DNA from: Oscillospiraceae bacterium UBA6370
Lineage (GTDB): Bacteria; Bacillota; Clostridia; Oscillospirales; Oscillospiraceae
NCBI GenBank assembly: GCA_002437735.1
Contig: DJRC01000095.1
Coordinates: forward strand, 1-5,482
Direction of reading: 5' to 3'
Length of the DNA: 5,482 bases
Shown in pieces: positions 1 to 4,902 of this stretch (position 1 is the first letter of the stretch; the number at the start of each line of letters is the position of its first letter). Position numbers and translations under genes: made by a program. Under the pieces are notes generated by a model. It was not told where the DNA came from. It worked only from the letters and a program-made list of their open reading frames with translations, and ran no database searches.

Positions 1-170
1 AGCACCAGCTCGGTGACGCCGTGCTCGGCGATGAGCTTTTGGATCTCCGCCGCAACCGCCTCGGGGCGGTAGGCGGTGATGACGGTGGTGAAGCCCGCGA
101 GCGTCAAAAGCGCGTCGGAGACGGCGATGCCGGTGTGCGCGTCGCCGTAGTCAATGGCCATAATTTTCAT
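1..170 (-). CDS. ruvX: RuvX/YqgF Holliday-junction resolvase-like nuclease, N-terminal part
   Basis: The leftward frame starts at the ATG at 170-168 and runs off the left edge after about 56 codons, so only the N-terminus is seen. It opens MKIMAIDYGD and continues with GIAVSDALL, the RNase-H-fold signature of the YqgF family, with the conserved first acidic residue in the DYG motif. The family is a cytoplasmic RNase-H-like nuclease, described as a putative Holliday-junction resolvase and linked to 16S rRNA 5'-end maturation. A GAGAGG ribosome-binding site lies 8 bases before the ATG, which favours this start over the in-frame ATG three codons later. Between DYG and GIAVSD the usual basic residues (as in KRIG or ARTG) read AHTG, a mild departure. 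The gene is divergent from the ribosomal block and has its own promoter. The family call is firm, but the rest of the gene is outside the window. Confidence 0.85.
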   Translation of the reverse strand, partial: MKIMAIDYGDAHTGIAVSDALLTLAGFTTVITAYRPEAVAAEIQKLIAEHGVTELV

Positions 171-202
171 GGGAAAAACCTCTCAGCATTTGTAGTGACA
201 CC

Positions 203-230
203 ATTATAGCGAAAATTTCTCATTTTTCAA
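203..230 (-). promoter_or_regulatory. Promoter of the leftward ruvX gene
   Basis: Read on the minus strand, a -35 box TTGAAA (230-225) and a perfect -10 box TATAAT (208-203) are separated by 16 bases. Transcription would start near 197, about 27 bases before the ruvX ATG. It fits a vegetative sigma factor promoter and lies back to back with the rightward promoter at 242-270. Confidence 0.8.
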
Positions 231-241
231 GCAATTTGTGC

Positions 242-270
242 TTGACGGGACGCTTGCCTTGTGCTACTAT
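242..270 (+). promoter_or_regulatory. Promoter of the rpmG-secE-nusG operon
   Basis: TTGACG (242-247) and TACTAT (265-270) are exactly 17 bases apart. A TG at 262-263 gives an extended -10 element. Predicted start is near 277, leaving a leader of about 138 bases before rpmG. No other good promoter is visible between here and rplA, so this one probably drives rpmG, secE and nusG and also supplies rplK-rplA. Confidence 0.8.
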
Positions 271-276
271 TCTACT

Positions 277-414
277 TACCTGTGAAAGAGGGCTTTCTTT
301 TTGTGCGCTTTTTCGCTTTTCGCGCCGCGAAAGAGAGCCGCTCTTAATTCAAGAGCAGGGAGGCAATCGGCAGTCCCGCAGGACGGGAAGCTGCCATAAT
401 AAGGAGGTGCCGTT
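277..414 (+). promoter_or_regulatory. Long structured 5' leader of rpmG
   Basis: The untranslated leader is unusually long for a 49-codon gene and can form three consecutive hairpins. The first is TTTCGC/GCGAAA (318-323 with 327-332, loop of 3). The second is GCTCTT/AAGAGC (340-345 with 351-356, loop of 5). The third pairs GGCAGTCCCG (369-378) with CGGGA (384-388) and CTGCC (391-395), with a two-base bulge. The third ends six bases before the ribosome-binding site AAGGAGGTG (401-409). No U-tract follows any of them, so transcription termination is unlikely; an effect on translation or mRNA stability is possible. I do not recognise it as a named leader family. Confidence 0.5.
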
Positions 415-564
415 ATGCGCGTGAAGGTCACTCTGAGATGTAACGAGTGCAAGCAGAGAAACTACAATACGATGAAGAACAAGAAGAATACCCCTGACAA
501 GCTTGAGCTGAACAAGTATTGCCGCTTCTGCAAAAAGCACACCGTTCATACCGAAACCAAGTAA
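415..564 (+). CDS. rpmG: 50S ribosomal protein L33, zinc-binding type
   Basis: This small basic protein of 49 residues begins MRVKVTLRC and is of normal length for L33, a large-subunit protein near the tRNA exit site. Two CxxC pairs, Cys9-Cys12 (CNEC) and Cys36-Cys39 (CRFC), mark the zinc-ribbon (C+) form. Many bacteria keep a second, cysteine-free copy for zinc limitation; whether this genome has one cannot be seen here. The start is set by a very strong AAGGAGGTG site at 401-409, five bases before the ATG. The gene is first in the rpmG-secE-nusG order found widely in bacteria, and secE follows after 21 bases. It is too short for many automatic gene callers but there is no doubt about its identity. 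Confidence 0.97.
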   Translation: MRVKVTLRCNECKQRNYNTMKNKKNTPDKLELNKYCRFCKKHTVHTETK

Positions 565-585
565 GTTAGGAAAGGTAGTGTAACA

Positions 586-795
586 ATGGCAGAAGAGAAG
601 AAAAAGGATCGCGGCAAGTGGTTCCGCGAAATGAAAAGCGAGCTGAAAAAGGTCGTTTGGCCCACCGGCAAGGATACGGCGAAGAACACCGGCACGGTGC
701 TTCTGTGCTCCCTGTGCGTGGGCGTCTGCATCTGGGTCTTTGACGCCGTGGCTATGTTGGCCGTCAAGTCTCTGCTCGGCGTGTTCGCCGGCTAA
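586..795 (+). CDS. secE: Preprotein translocase subunit SecE
   Basis: The 69-residue protein has the short Gram-positive SecE architecture: a charged cytoplasmic N-terminus (about residues 1-18), the conserved amphipathic hinge ELKKVVWPT (19-27), and one membrane segment (about 37-60). SecE clamps SecY and is essential for the SecYEG export channel in the plasma membrane. The ribosome-binding site AGGAAAGG (568-575) lies ten bases before the ATG. The gene sits between rpmG and nusG, its usual place, and its stop is only 13 bases from the nusG start, so the two are co-transcribed and perhaps translationally linked. The membrane segment carries three cysteines at 41, 44 and 48, which is uncommon but has no obvious functional meaning. 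Identity rests on the hinge motif, length and gene order. Confidence 0.96.
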   Translation: MAEEKKKDRGKWFREMKSELKKVVWPTGKDTAKNTGTVLLCSLCVGVCIWVFDAVAMLAVKSLLGVFAG

Positions 796-808
796 GAGGG
801 CGCAGGAA

Positions 809-1336
809 ATGGCTGATAACGCGAAGTGGTATGTTGTCCATACCTATTCCGGTTATGAAAACGCCGTCAAGACCGCCATTGAGAAGTTCGTGGCGAACCG
901 CCATCTGGAGGATATGATCCTCGACATCCAGATCCCCATGGAAACGGTGACCGAGGTCACGGAATCCGGCGCGGTGAAGGAGGTCGAGCGCAAGACCTTC
1001 CCGGGCTATGTGATGGTCAAGATGGTTATGACGGACGACACCTGGCATCTGATCCGCAATATCCGCGGCGTGACCGGCTTTGTCGGCAGCGCCACCAACG
1101 CCATCCCCCTAACGGAGGATGAGGTCCTGGCCCTCGGCATGGAGCGCCGCGAGATCGTCGTGGCCTACAACGTCGGCGACCAGGTCAAGATCACGGACGG
1201 TCCTCTGGCCACCTTCCTCGGCACGGTCGAGGAGATCGAGCCGGAGAAGAACCGCGTGTGCGTGGTCGTTTCCATGTTTGGCCGCGAAACGCCCGTCGAG
1301 CTCGAGCTCGATCAGGTCGAAGTGGTCGAAAGATAA
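809..1336 (+). CDS. nusG: Transcription termination/antitermination factor NusG
   Basis: The 175-residue protein starts MADNAKWYVVHTYSGYE, the standard opening of the NGN domain (about 6-110), which binds the clamp of RNA polymerase. It contains FPGYV at 64-68 and GVTGFVG at 87-93. The C-terminal KOW domain follows at about 121-175 (VGDQVKI, then FLGTV), which contacts partners such as Rho or ribosomal protein S10. NusG modulates pausing and couples transcription to translation; in Bacillus it also acts at leader RNAs. The reading frame is open from an ATG at 740 inside secE, but the conserved N-terminus, normal length and a purine-rich site (AGAGGG or CAGGA, 795-807) place the true start at 809. 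It is followed by a 125-base structured gap before rplK. Confidence 0.97.
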   Translation: MADNAKWYVVHTYSGYENAVKTAIEKFVANRHLEDMILDIQIPMETVTEVTESGAVKEVERKTFPGYVMVKMVMTDDTWHLIRNIRGVTGFVGSATNAIPLTEDEVLALGMERREIVVAYNVGDQVKITDGPLATFLGTVEEIEPEKNRVCVVVSMFGRETPVELELDQVEVVER

Positions 1337-1342
1337 GCAAGA

Positions 1343-1440
1343 ATCGCCAGAAGCGATGAGCCGGTATCCCGGCAAAGTGGGAGAGACGCTGTGCGTCTCG
1401 CCAAGGGCGGCCCGCCTTAGGGGCGGCCGTTACCACATTT
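1343..1440 (+). promoter_or_regulatory. Structured RNA in the nusG-rplK gap, possible L1-responsive leader
   Basis: Several stems can form one after another. They are ATCGC/GCGAT (1343-1347 with 1353-1357) and GCCGG/CCGGC (1360-1364 with 1369-1373). Then an outer stem AAAGTGG/CCAC-TTT (1374-1380 with 1433-1440, one bulged A) encloses GAGACGC/GCGTCTC (1383-1389 with 1393-1399) and CCGCC/GGCGG (1412-1416 with 1422-1426). The outer stem would make a three-way junction. Control of rplK-rplA by L1 binding its own mRNA is established in several bacteria, and this gap is where such a site lies. That this RNA binds L1 is inference. No U-tract follows, so it is not an ordinary terminator. Confidence 0.5.
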
Positions 1441-1461
1441 ATAATCAAGGAGGTGCCTAAA

Positions 1462-1887
1462 ATGGCACAGAAAGTAGTCGGCTACGTTAAGCTGCAGATC
1501 CCCGCTGGTAAAGCAACTCCCGCGCCCCCTGTCGGCCCCGCGCTCGGTCAGCACGGCGTCAACATCGCGGCTTTCACGAAGGAATTCAACGAGCGCACCA
1601 AGAACGACATGGGTCTTATCATCCCCGTCGTCATCACGGTGTATGCCGACCGTTCCTTCAGCTTCATCACCAAGACTCCTCCCGCTGCGGTCCTGATCAA
1701 GAAGGAGTGCAACATCGAGTCCGGTTCCGGCGTCCCCAACAAGACCAAGGTCGCCACCATTTCCAAGGCCTCCGTTCAGAAGATCGCCGAGATGAAGATG
1801 CGCGACCTCAACGCCGCGTCTCTCGAGTCCGCGATGAGCATGATCGCCGGCACCGCGCGCTCCATGGGCGTCGTGGTCGAAGAGTAA
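1462..1887 (+). CDS. rplK: 50S ribosomal protein L11
   Basis: The product has 141 residues, the usual L11 length. The N-terminal domain contains PPVGPALGQHGVNI (about 22-35), the proline-rich signature near the thiostrepton and factor-binding site. The C-terminal RNA-binding domain ends with RDLNA and GTARSMGV (about 114-136). L11 binds 23S rRNA at the base of the L7/L12 stalk, takes part in elongation-factor function, and is needed for RelA/Rel stringent response signalling. An in-frame GTG at 1453 lies inside the ribosome-binding site AAGGAGGTG (1447-1455), so the ATG at 1462, six bases after it, is the start. rplA follows after 15 bases. The gene may be autoregulated with rplA through the folded RNA just upstream. 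Confidence 0.97.
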   Translation: MAQKVVGYVKLQIPAGKATPAPPVGPALGQHGVNIAAFTKEFNERTKNDMGLIIPVVITVYADRSFSFITKTPPAAVLIKKECNIESGSGVPNKTKVATISKASVQKIAEMKMRDLNAASLESAMSMIAGTARSMGVVVEE

Positions 1888-1902
1888 GGGAGGTATACGG
1901 AA

Positions 1903-2592
1903 ATGTTCAGAGGTAAAAAGTATCAAGATGCTGCCAAGCAGATCGAAAAGAATACGCAGTATGACGCCGCAGAGGGCTTCGGCTTGATCTGCAAGACCGC
2001 TTCCGCGAAGTTCGACGAGACCGTCGAGCTGCACGTCAAGTTGGGCGTCGACTCCCGTCACGCCGACCAGCAGGTCCGCGGCGCGATCGTTTTGCCCAAC
2101 GGTACCGGTAAGACCGCGCGCGTTCTCGTCTTCGCCAAGGGCGACAAGGCGGACGCTGCCCGCGAGGCCGGCGCCGATTACGTCGGCGAGATGGACATGG
2201 TCGAGAAGATCCAGAAGGAAAACTGGTTCGATTTCGACGTCGTCGTCGCTTCCCCCGACATGATGGGTGTTGTCGGCCGCCTCGGTAAGGTCCTCGGCCC
2301 CAAGGGCTTGATGCCCTCCCCCAAGGCCGGCACCGTTACGCCCGACGTCGCCAAGGCTGTCAAGGAAGTCAAGGCCGGTAAGGTCGAGTACCGTCTCGAC
2401 AAGACCAACATCATCCACTGCCCCATCGGCAAGGTCTCCTTTGGCCCCGAGAAGCTCACTGAGAACTTCAACGCTCTCATGGGCGCCATCGTCAAGGCCA
2501 AGCCCGCCGCCGCCAAGGGCCAGTATATCAAGTCCTGCGTCGCCGCCTCTACCATGGGCCCCGGCGTGAAGATGAACACCGCAAAGCTTTAA
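1903..2592 (+). CDS. rplA: 50S ribosomal protein L1
   Basis: The 229-residue product matches the usual length of L1, the protein of the mobile stalk at the E site that helps release deacylated tRNA. The protein has the two-domain L1 pattern: an N-terminal part of domain I with FDETVELHVKLGVD, an inserted domain II containing the run GKVLGPKGLMPSPKAGTV, and a return to domain I with GKVEYRLDK, IHCPIGK and a C-terminal MGPGVKM. L1 is also a translational repressor of its own rplK-rplA mRNA in well-studied bacteria. The start ATG follows GGGAGGT (1888-1894) by eight bases, and the gap to rplK is 15 bases. No terminator is visible after the stop; a new promoter begins 26 bases downstream, so readthrough into rplJ would pass through the L10 leader attenuator. 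Confidence 0.97.
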   Translation: MFRGKKYQDAAKQIEKNTQYDAAEGFGLICKTASAKFDETVELHVKLGVDSRHADQQVRGAIVLPNGTGKTARVLVFAKGDKADAAREAGADYVGEMDMVEKIQKENWFDFDVVVASPDMMGVVGRLGKVLGPKGLMPSPKAGTVTPDVAKAVKEVKAGKVEYRLDKTNIIHCPIGKVSFGPEKLTENFNALMGAIVKAKPAAAKGQYIKSCVAASTMGPGVKMNTAKL

Positions 2593-2618
2593 GAGCGCGC
2601 AAATGTGATATTTGGGGC

Positions 2619-2647
2619 TTGACATTTGTACAGGCTCTGAATATAAT
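2619..2647 (+). promoter_or_regulatory. Consensus promoter of rplJ-rplL
   Basis: A perfect TTGACA (2619-2624) and a perfect TATAAT (2642-2647) are separated by 17 bases, the ideal vegetative arrangement. The start would be near 2654, directly before the L10-binding leader. This is the strongest promoter by sequence in the window. Confidence 0.92.
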
Positions 2648-2653
2648 AATGGA

Positions 2654-2738
2654 GCGTTCCAAAGACAGCAGGGGAGGGTCACACCTCGTAAGTCCTGCCG
2701 AGGATGGCAAATCGTTATGATTGCTTACACCGTCCTTG
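2654..2738 (+). promoter_or_regulatory. L10 leader: autoregulatory RNA binding the L10-L7/L12 complex, with antiterminator
   Basis: The conserved pattern of the ribosomal protein L10 leader is present: AAAGACAGCAGG, a variable hairpin, then CCTGCCGAGG. GCAGG (2668-2672) pairs with CCTGC (2694-2698), and inside it GAGG (2674-2677) pairs with CCTC (2684-2687). The flanking AGACA and CGAGG halves resemble the rRNA kink-turn bound by L10. A competing antiterminator can form: CGAGGATGG (2699-2707) pairs over nine positions, two of them G-U, with CCGTCCTTG (2730-2738), which is the 5' arm of the downstream terminator. A small bulged hairpin (2708-2723) would sit inside. This fits the known logic of Bacillus rplJL: when L10-L12 complex is in excess it binds the leader, blocks the antiterminator and allows termination. 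Confidence 0.88.
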
Positions 2739-2769
2739 TGTCTTTCGGCATGAGGACGGTTTCCTTTTT
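2729..2769 (+). terminator. Leader attenuator terminator upstream of rplJ
   Basis: ACCGTCCTTGTG (2729-2740) pairs with CATGAGGACGGT (2749-2760) to give a 12-bp stem with two internal G-U pairs and an eight-base loop. The T-rich run 2760-2769 follows. It lies 64 bases before rplJ, inside its leader, so it works as an attenuator and not as the end of an operon. It would also stop readthrough from rplA. Confidence 0.85.
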
Positions 2770-2787
2770 AGAACGCCTCTTTCCCCG

Positions 2788-2805
2788 GGCATAGGGAGCT
2801 ATGCC
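2788..2805 (+). promoter_or_regulatory. Hairpin between the attenuator and the rplJ ribosome-binding site
   Basis: GGCATAG (2788-2794) and CTATGCC (2799-2805) form a perfect 7-bp stem closing a GGAG tetraloop. It ends 11 bases before the real ribosome-binding site GGAGGTG (2817-2823). The loop itself reads like a short Shine-Dalgarno core. Function unknown; it is only on messages that escaped the attenuator. Confidence 0.4.
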
Positions 2806-2832
2806 GCAAATCTAACGGAGGTGAAAACAAGA

Positions 2833-3360
2833 ATGCCTAACGCAAAAGTCCTGTCTGAAAAGCAGGCGATCGTGGCCTCTCTGACCGAGAAGCTGCAGGG
2901 CGCGGCCGCCGGTATCATCGTCGACTACAAGGGCATCACCGTCGCGGAGGACACTGCTCTTCGCGCCGAGTGCCGCAAGAACGAAGTCGATTATGCCGTC
3001 GTCAAGAATACGCTCCTTCGCTTTGCTTTCAACAACGTCGGTCTCAATGAGCTCGATGAGCAGCTCAACGGCACCACGGCTCTCGCCGTCGCGAGCGACC
3101 CCGTCGCTCCCGCCCGCGTGATCGCCGATTACGCCAAGAAGCTCAACGGCAAGTTTGAGATCAAGGGCGGCTTCATGGATGGCAAGGTCGTCGATATGGC
3201 CACCATCAATGCGCTCGCCGCGATCCCTGCACTGCCTGTCCTGCAGGCCCAGGTGCTCGGCACGATGCTCGCGCCCATCACCAGCCTTGCCTGCGTCCTC
3301 AAGCAGATCGCTGAAAAGGACGGCGCTCCCGCTGAGGCGGCCGAAGCCACTGCCGAGTAA
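2833..3360 (+). CDS. rplJ: 50S ribosomal protein L10
   Basis: The product has 175 residues. L10 is the stalk base protein: its N-terminal globular part binds 23S rRNA beside L11, and its C-terminal helix carries L7/L12 dimers. Features seen are the N-terminal helix with KQAIVASLTEKLQG, the strand GIIVDYKGITV, the conserved VVKNTLLRFAF, and a long Ala-rich C-terminal helix ending PAEAAEATAE. The frame stays open upstream to 2704, but that region is the leader RNA; the ATG at 2833, nine bases after GGAGGTG (2817-2823), gives the normal N-terminus MPNAKVLSEKQ. rplL follows after 54 bases. Expression is probably controlled by the leader attenuator through the L10-L7/L12 complex. Confidence 0.97.
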   Translation: MPNAKVLSEKQAIVASLTEKLQGAAAGIIVDYKGITVAEDTALRAECRKNEVDYAVVKNTLLRFAFNNVGLNELDEQLNGTTALAVASDPVAPARVIADYAKKLNGKFEIKGGFMDGKVVDMATINALAAIPALPVLQAQVLGTMLAPITSLACVLKQIAEKDGAPAEAAEATAE

Positions 3361-3366
3361 ATCCGG

Positions 3367-3408
3367 CAACCAAACAACAAAACAAACAACAATCTAAATC
3401 AGGAGGAT
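3367..3408 (+). promoter_or_regulatory. G-free A/C linker and strong ribosome-binding site before rplL
   Basis: From 3367 to 3401 there is no G, and 3367-3392 consists only of A and C, mostly CAA/ACA triplets. This stretch cannot form stable secondary structure. It leads directly into AGGAGGAT (3401-3408), six bases before the rplL ATG. Because L7/L12 is needed at several copies per ribosome against one L10, an open ribosome landing site here would fit higher translation of the second gene. That role is inference. Confidence 0.5.
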
Positions 3409-3414
3409 ATTACA

Positions 3415-3786
3415 ATGTCTGAAAAGATCACTGCTATGATCGAAGAGATCAAGGGCCTTACCGTTCTGGAGCTCTCTGAGCTCGTTCACGCGCTCGAGGA
3501 AGAGTTCGGCGTTTCCGCCGCCGCCATGGCCGCTCCCGCTGCCGGCGCTGCCGCTCCCGCTGCCGAGGAGAAGACCGAGTTCGACGTCATCCTCGCCGGC
3601 TTCGACGCCGCTGCGAAAATCAAGGTCATCAAGGTCGTCCGCGAGCTCACCGGTCTGGGTCTTGCCGAGGCCAAGGGCTTTGTCGAGTCCGCTCCCAAGG
3701 CCGTCAAGGAAGGCATCTCCAAGGACGATGCCGAGGCCCTCAAGAAGCAGCTCGAGGAAGCTGGCGCGAAGGTCGAGATCAAGTAA
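3415..3786 (+). CDS. rplL: 50S ribosomal protein L7/L12
   Basis: The 123-residue protein shows the classic three-part L7/L12 plan. There is an N-terminal dimerisation helix pair (about 1-35, with LELSELVHALEEEFGV), a flexible Ala/Pro hinge (about 36-52, AAAMAAPAAGAAAP), and a compact C-terminal domain (about 53-123, with EFDVIL, KIKVIKVVRE and GLGLAEAKGFVE) that recruits and stimulates the GTPase translation factors. It is present in multiple dimers on the L10 helix. The start is fixed by AGGAGGAT six bases upstream. The gene is last in the block: a strong terminator begins 17 bases after its stop. In most bacteria rpoB comes next; here it does not. Confidence 0.98.
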   Translation: MSEKITAMIEEIKGLTVLELSELVHALEEEFGVSAAAMAAPAAGAAAPAAEEKTEFDVILAGFDAAAKIKVIKVVRELTGLGLAEAKGFVESAPKAVKEGISKDDAEALKKQLEEAGAKVEIK

Positions 3787-3803
3787 TTTCACCCAACCGT
3801 TTG

Positions 3804-3838
3804 AAAAAAACAGCAGCTCGCAGGAGCTGCTGTTTTTT
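3804..3838 (+). terminator. Strong terminator after rplL, probably bidirectional
   Basis: CAGCAGCTC (3811-3819) pairs perfectly with GAGCTGCTG (3824-3832) around a four-base loop. Seven A lie before it and six T after it, so the stem can extend by A-U pairs. It has the right layout to stop transcription from both strands. It ends the ribosomal block. Confidence 0.93.
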
Positions 3839-4012
3839 ATGGATGCGGGTCCGAAGCACCTGCTGCCGCAGTGGCAGGCGAGAAAGGCTTTCCTGCAAGA
3901 AAGCAATGTATTCTTTTCGGGAGAGATCAGAGGAGGACGGCGGGACTCCACGCGGCACGGCTGCTGGTGAGCAGGCTGCCTGCAGGAAATCGCCGATATG
4001 GTAGCTCTCGGG
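3839..4012. other. Spacer without recognisable gene
   Basis: The leftward frame containing the reductase remnant stays open through this stretch and runs into the rplL terminator, but its translation shows no family motif. One small hairpin, GCTTTC/GAAAGC (3887-3892 with 3899-3904), is visible. I see no promoter or ribosome-binding site that would support a gene. It is most simply read as debris of the deletion that removed the rest of the reductase gene. Confidence 0.5.
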
Positions 4013-4294
4013 CACGACGCGCCTTGCCTTCTCGGCTTTCGAGAACTTATGAGGCATGACGTCCTCAAAGCCGGTGCGCGGATTGACGGCGCATTGAAGA
4101 TGACCGACCTCGACGAACTGGTTGACGCAAATCTTCTGGCAGCTGATACAGGGACGGATATCCTCGACCTTGCCGCACCAACCGGGATCGGCGAGCGCGA
4201 CCATGCCGCATTTGTCGCCGCACGGCGCCTGCTCGGCGAGGCCAGGATAGCCGAGCTTGCCAACGGCAACGATGGGCATCAGAACATCGACACC
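4013..4294 (-). pseudogene. Remnant of an Old Yellow Enzyme family 2-enoate / 2,4-dienoyl-CoA reductase
   Basis: About 94 leftward codons resemble the end of the FMN barrel and the iron-sulfur segment of the large (about 650-residue) clostridial enoate reductase group. Visible pieces in order are PIVAVGKLGYPGLAEQA, CGMVALADP, DIRPCISCQ and CAVNPRTGFE. The cysteines keep the spacing C-x2-C-x3-C-x11-C of the 4Fe-4S cluster that passes electrons between FAD and FMN. The family reduces activated C=C bonds of enoates or dienoyl-CoA. Signs of decay: residues normally between MVALA and DP and between GKV and EDIRPC are missing, and similarity stops at ARRVV, exactly where the GxGxxG nucleotide-binding motif should follow. 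No start, no barrel N-terminus and no C-terminal domain are present. The frame stays open on both sides but the flanks are not recognisable. Non-functional with high likelihood. Confidence 0.75.
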
Positions 4295-4526
4295 ATCATG
4301 TATTAGAACGTCGCGTGCAAGAATATGACGATCGTACAGGGCGTTCTCAACGAACGAGGCCGTGAGCGCGGCTATCATATGATCTGGATCGAGCACGATC
4401 TGATGGACCCACGCACGACAATACGCGACAAGGCCAACGAGTATATGCACACGGTTATGCGCGCCGAGCTGGTCAATCCCGGTACTGTGCGGCTCCGATC
4501 GCAAAACGGCCGATATCGAGTTCTAA
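4295..4526. other. Unassigned stretch between two gene remnants
   Basis: Both strands are open here in codon-aligned frames. The rightward frame runs from the ATG at 4325 to 4603 (92 codons, opening MTIVQGVLNERGRERG); the leftward frame belongs to the open frame that contains the reductase remnant. Neither matches a family I know. The rightward ATG has no convincing ribosome-binding site. It may be further remains of the reductase gene or of the broken rightward gene that follows. Confidence 0.4.
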
Positions 4527-4835
4527 CGATGGAGCTCTATAGCTACATCATCGAGTCCGTGCGCGGCGCTGGTGGACAGCCGACCCTGTTGCCGGGACTT
4601 TGATCCCGCCGCGCTCTGGCTCGGTGCGGGCGCGAGCGAGCTGGTCATGCAGCGCGATGCGGTGTTTGAGTTGGGTGGCAGCGGCAGGGTGCCGCAAACT
4701 TCATCTGCGTGACGGGAGGGACGAGACGAGATGCTGCCATACGGATCGGATCTTCTGTGTCCGGCCGACGACGTCAGCGCTGTGCGTCTCATGTTCGTGC
4801 TGGTGGACGACATCGGCACGGAGAATAAGAAGTGA
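4527..4835 (+). pseudogene. Unrecognised rightward gene remnant with in-frame TGA
   Basis: One frame is open from the TAA at 4524-4526 to the TGA at 4833-4835 apart from a single TGA at 4710-4712. The part before it reads DFDPAALWLGAGASELVM and RDAVFELGGSG; the part after it reads DEMLPYGSDLL and SAVRLMFVLVDDIG. Both look like real protein: hydrophobic and acidic residues alternate and the composition is balanced. The final stop is overlapped by a terminator hairpin, as expected for a true gene end. No start codon with a ribosome-binding site is visible; the upstream frame opening at the ATG at 4529 (MELYSYIIESV) could be its beginning, joined by a frameshift near 4595. I cannot name the family. 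A selenocysteine reading of the TGA is not supported because no clear hairpin follows it. Confidence that this is a decayed gene is moderate to low. Confidence 0.4.
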
Positions 4836-4863
4836 GAGTGCCCCCAACGGCGCTCTTGCTTTT
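4834..4863 (+). terminator. Terminator at the end of the broken rightward gene
   Basis: AGAGTGCC (4835-4842) pairs with GGCGCTCT (4849-4856) with one G-U pair and a six-base loop; a further G-U pair (4834-4857) can extend it. TGCTTTT follows. It overlaps the stop codon at 4833-4835 and isolates the regulator gene from upstream transcription. Confidence 0.7.
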
Positions 4864-4870
4864 CAAACAA

Positions 4871-4902
4871 AATTCAAGCACGGCGGGCGCTGCGCTTGAA
4901 TT
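4871..4902. repeat. Perfect 9-bp inverted repeat over the -35 box, candidate operator
   Basis: AATTCAAGC (4871-4879) and GCTTGAATT (4894-4902) are exact reverse complements, 14 bases apart. The right arm contains the whole -35 box TTGAAT of the regulator promoter. A dimeric protein bound here would block RNA polymerase. Autoregulation by the Rrf2-type product is the obvious candidate, by inference; the layout differs from the compact IscR sites known in Proteobacteria. Confidence 0.55.

Noticed and set aside
740..808. Upstream extension of nusG into secE
   Set aside because: The extra 23 residues come from the secE reading region in another frame; the conserved NusG N-terminus and the ribosome-binding site fit the ATG at 809.
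1417..1445. Perfect TATAAT at 1440-1445 before rplK as a promoter
   Set aside because: The partner at 1417-1422 (TTAGGG) is a poor -35, and transcription would start inside or after the ribosome-binding site at 1447-1455.
1417..2682. Long leftward open frame of 421 codons opposite rplK and rplA
   Set aside because: It is antisense to two certain ribosomal genes, has low-complexity Leu/Gly/Asp/His-rich translation, and arises from GC-rich codon use on the other strand.
2704..2832. Upstream extension of rplJ
   Set aside because: The extension runs through the leader RNA and its terminator; the ATG at 2833 has a proper ribosome-binding site and normal L10 N-terminus.
3998..4306. Rightward 102-codon open frame
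   Set aside because: It lies codon-for-codon opposite the reductase remnant, whose motifs are clear on the minus strand, so this is its shadow.
4710..4760. Selenocysteine insertion at the in-frame TGA
   Set aside because: No convincing hairpin with an apical loop follows the TGA at the spacing needed for a bacterial SECIS, and the upstream part lacks a supported start.
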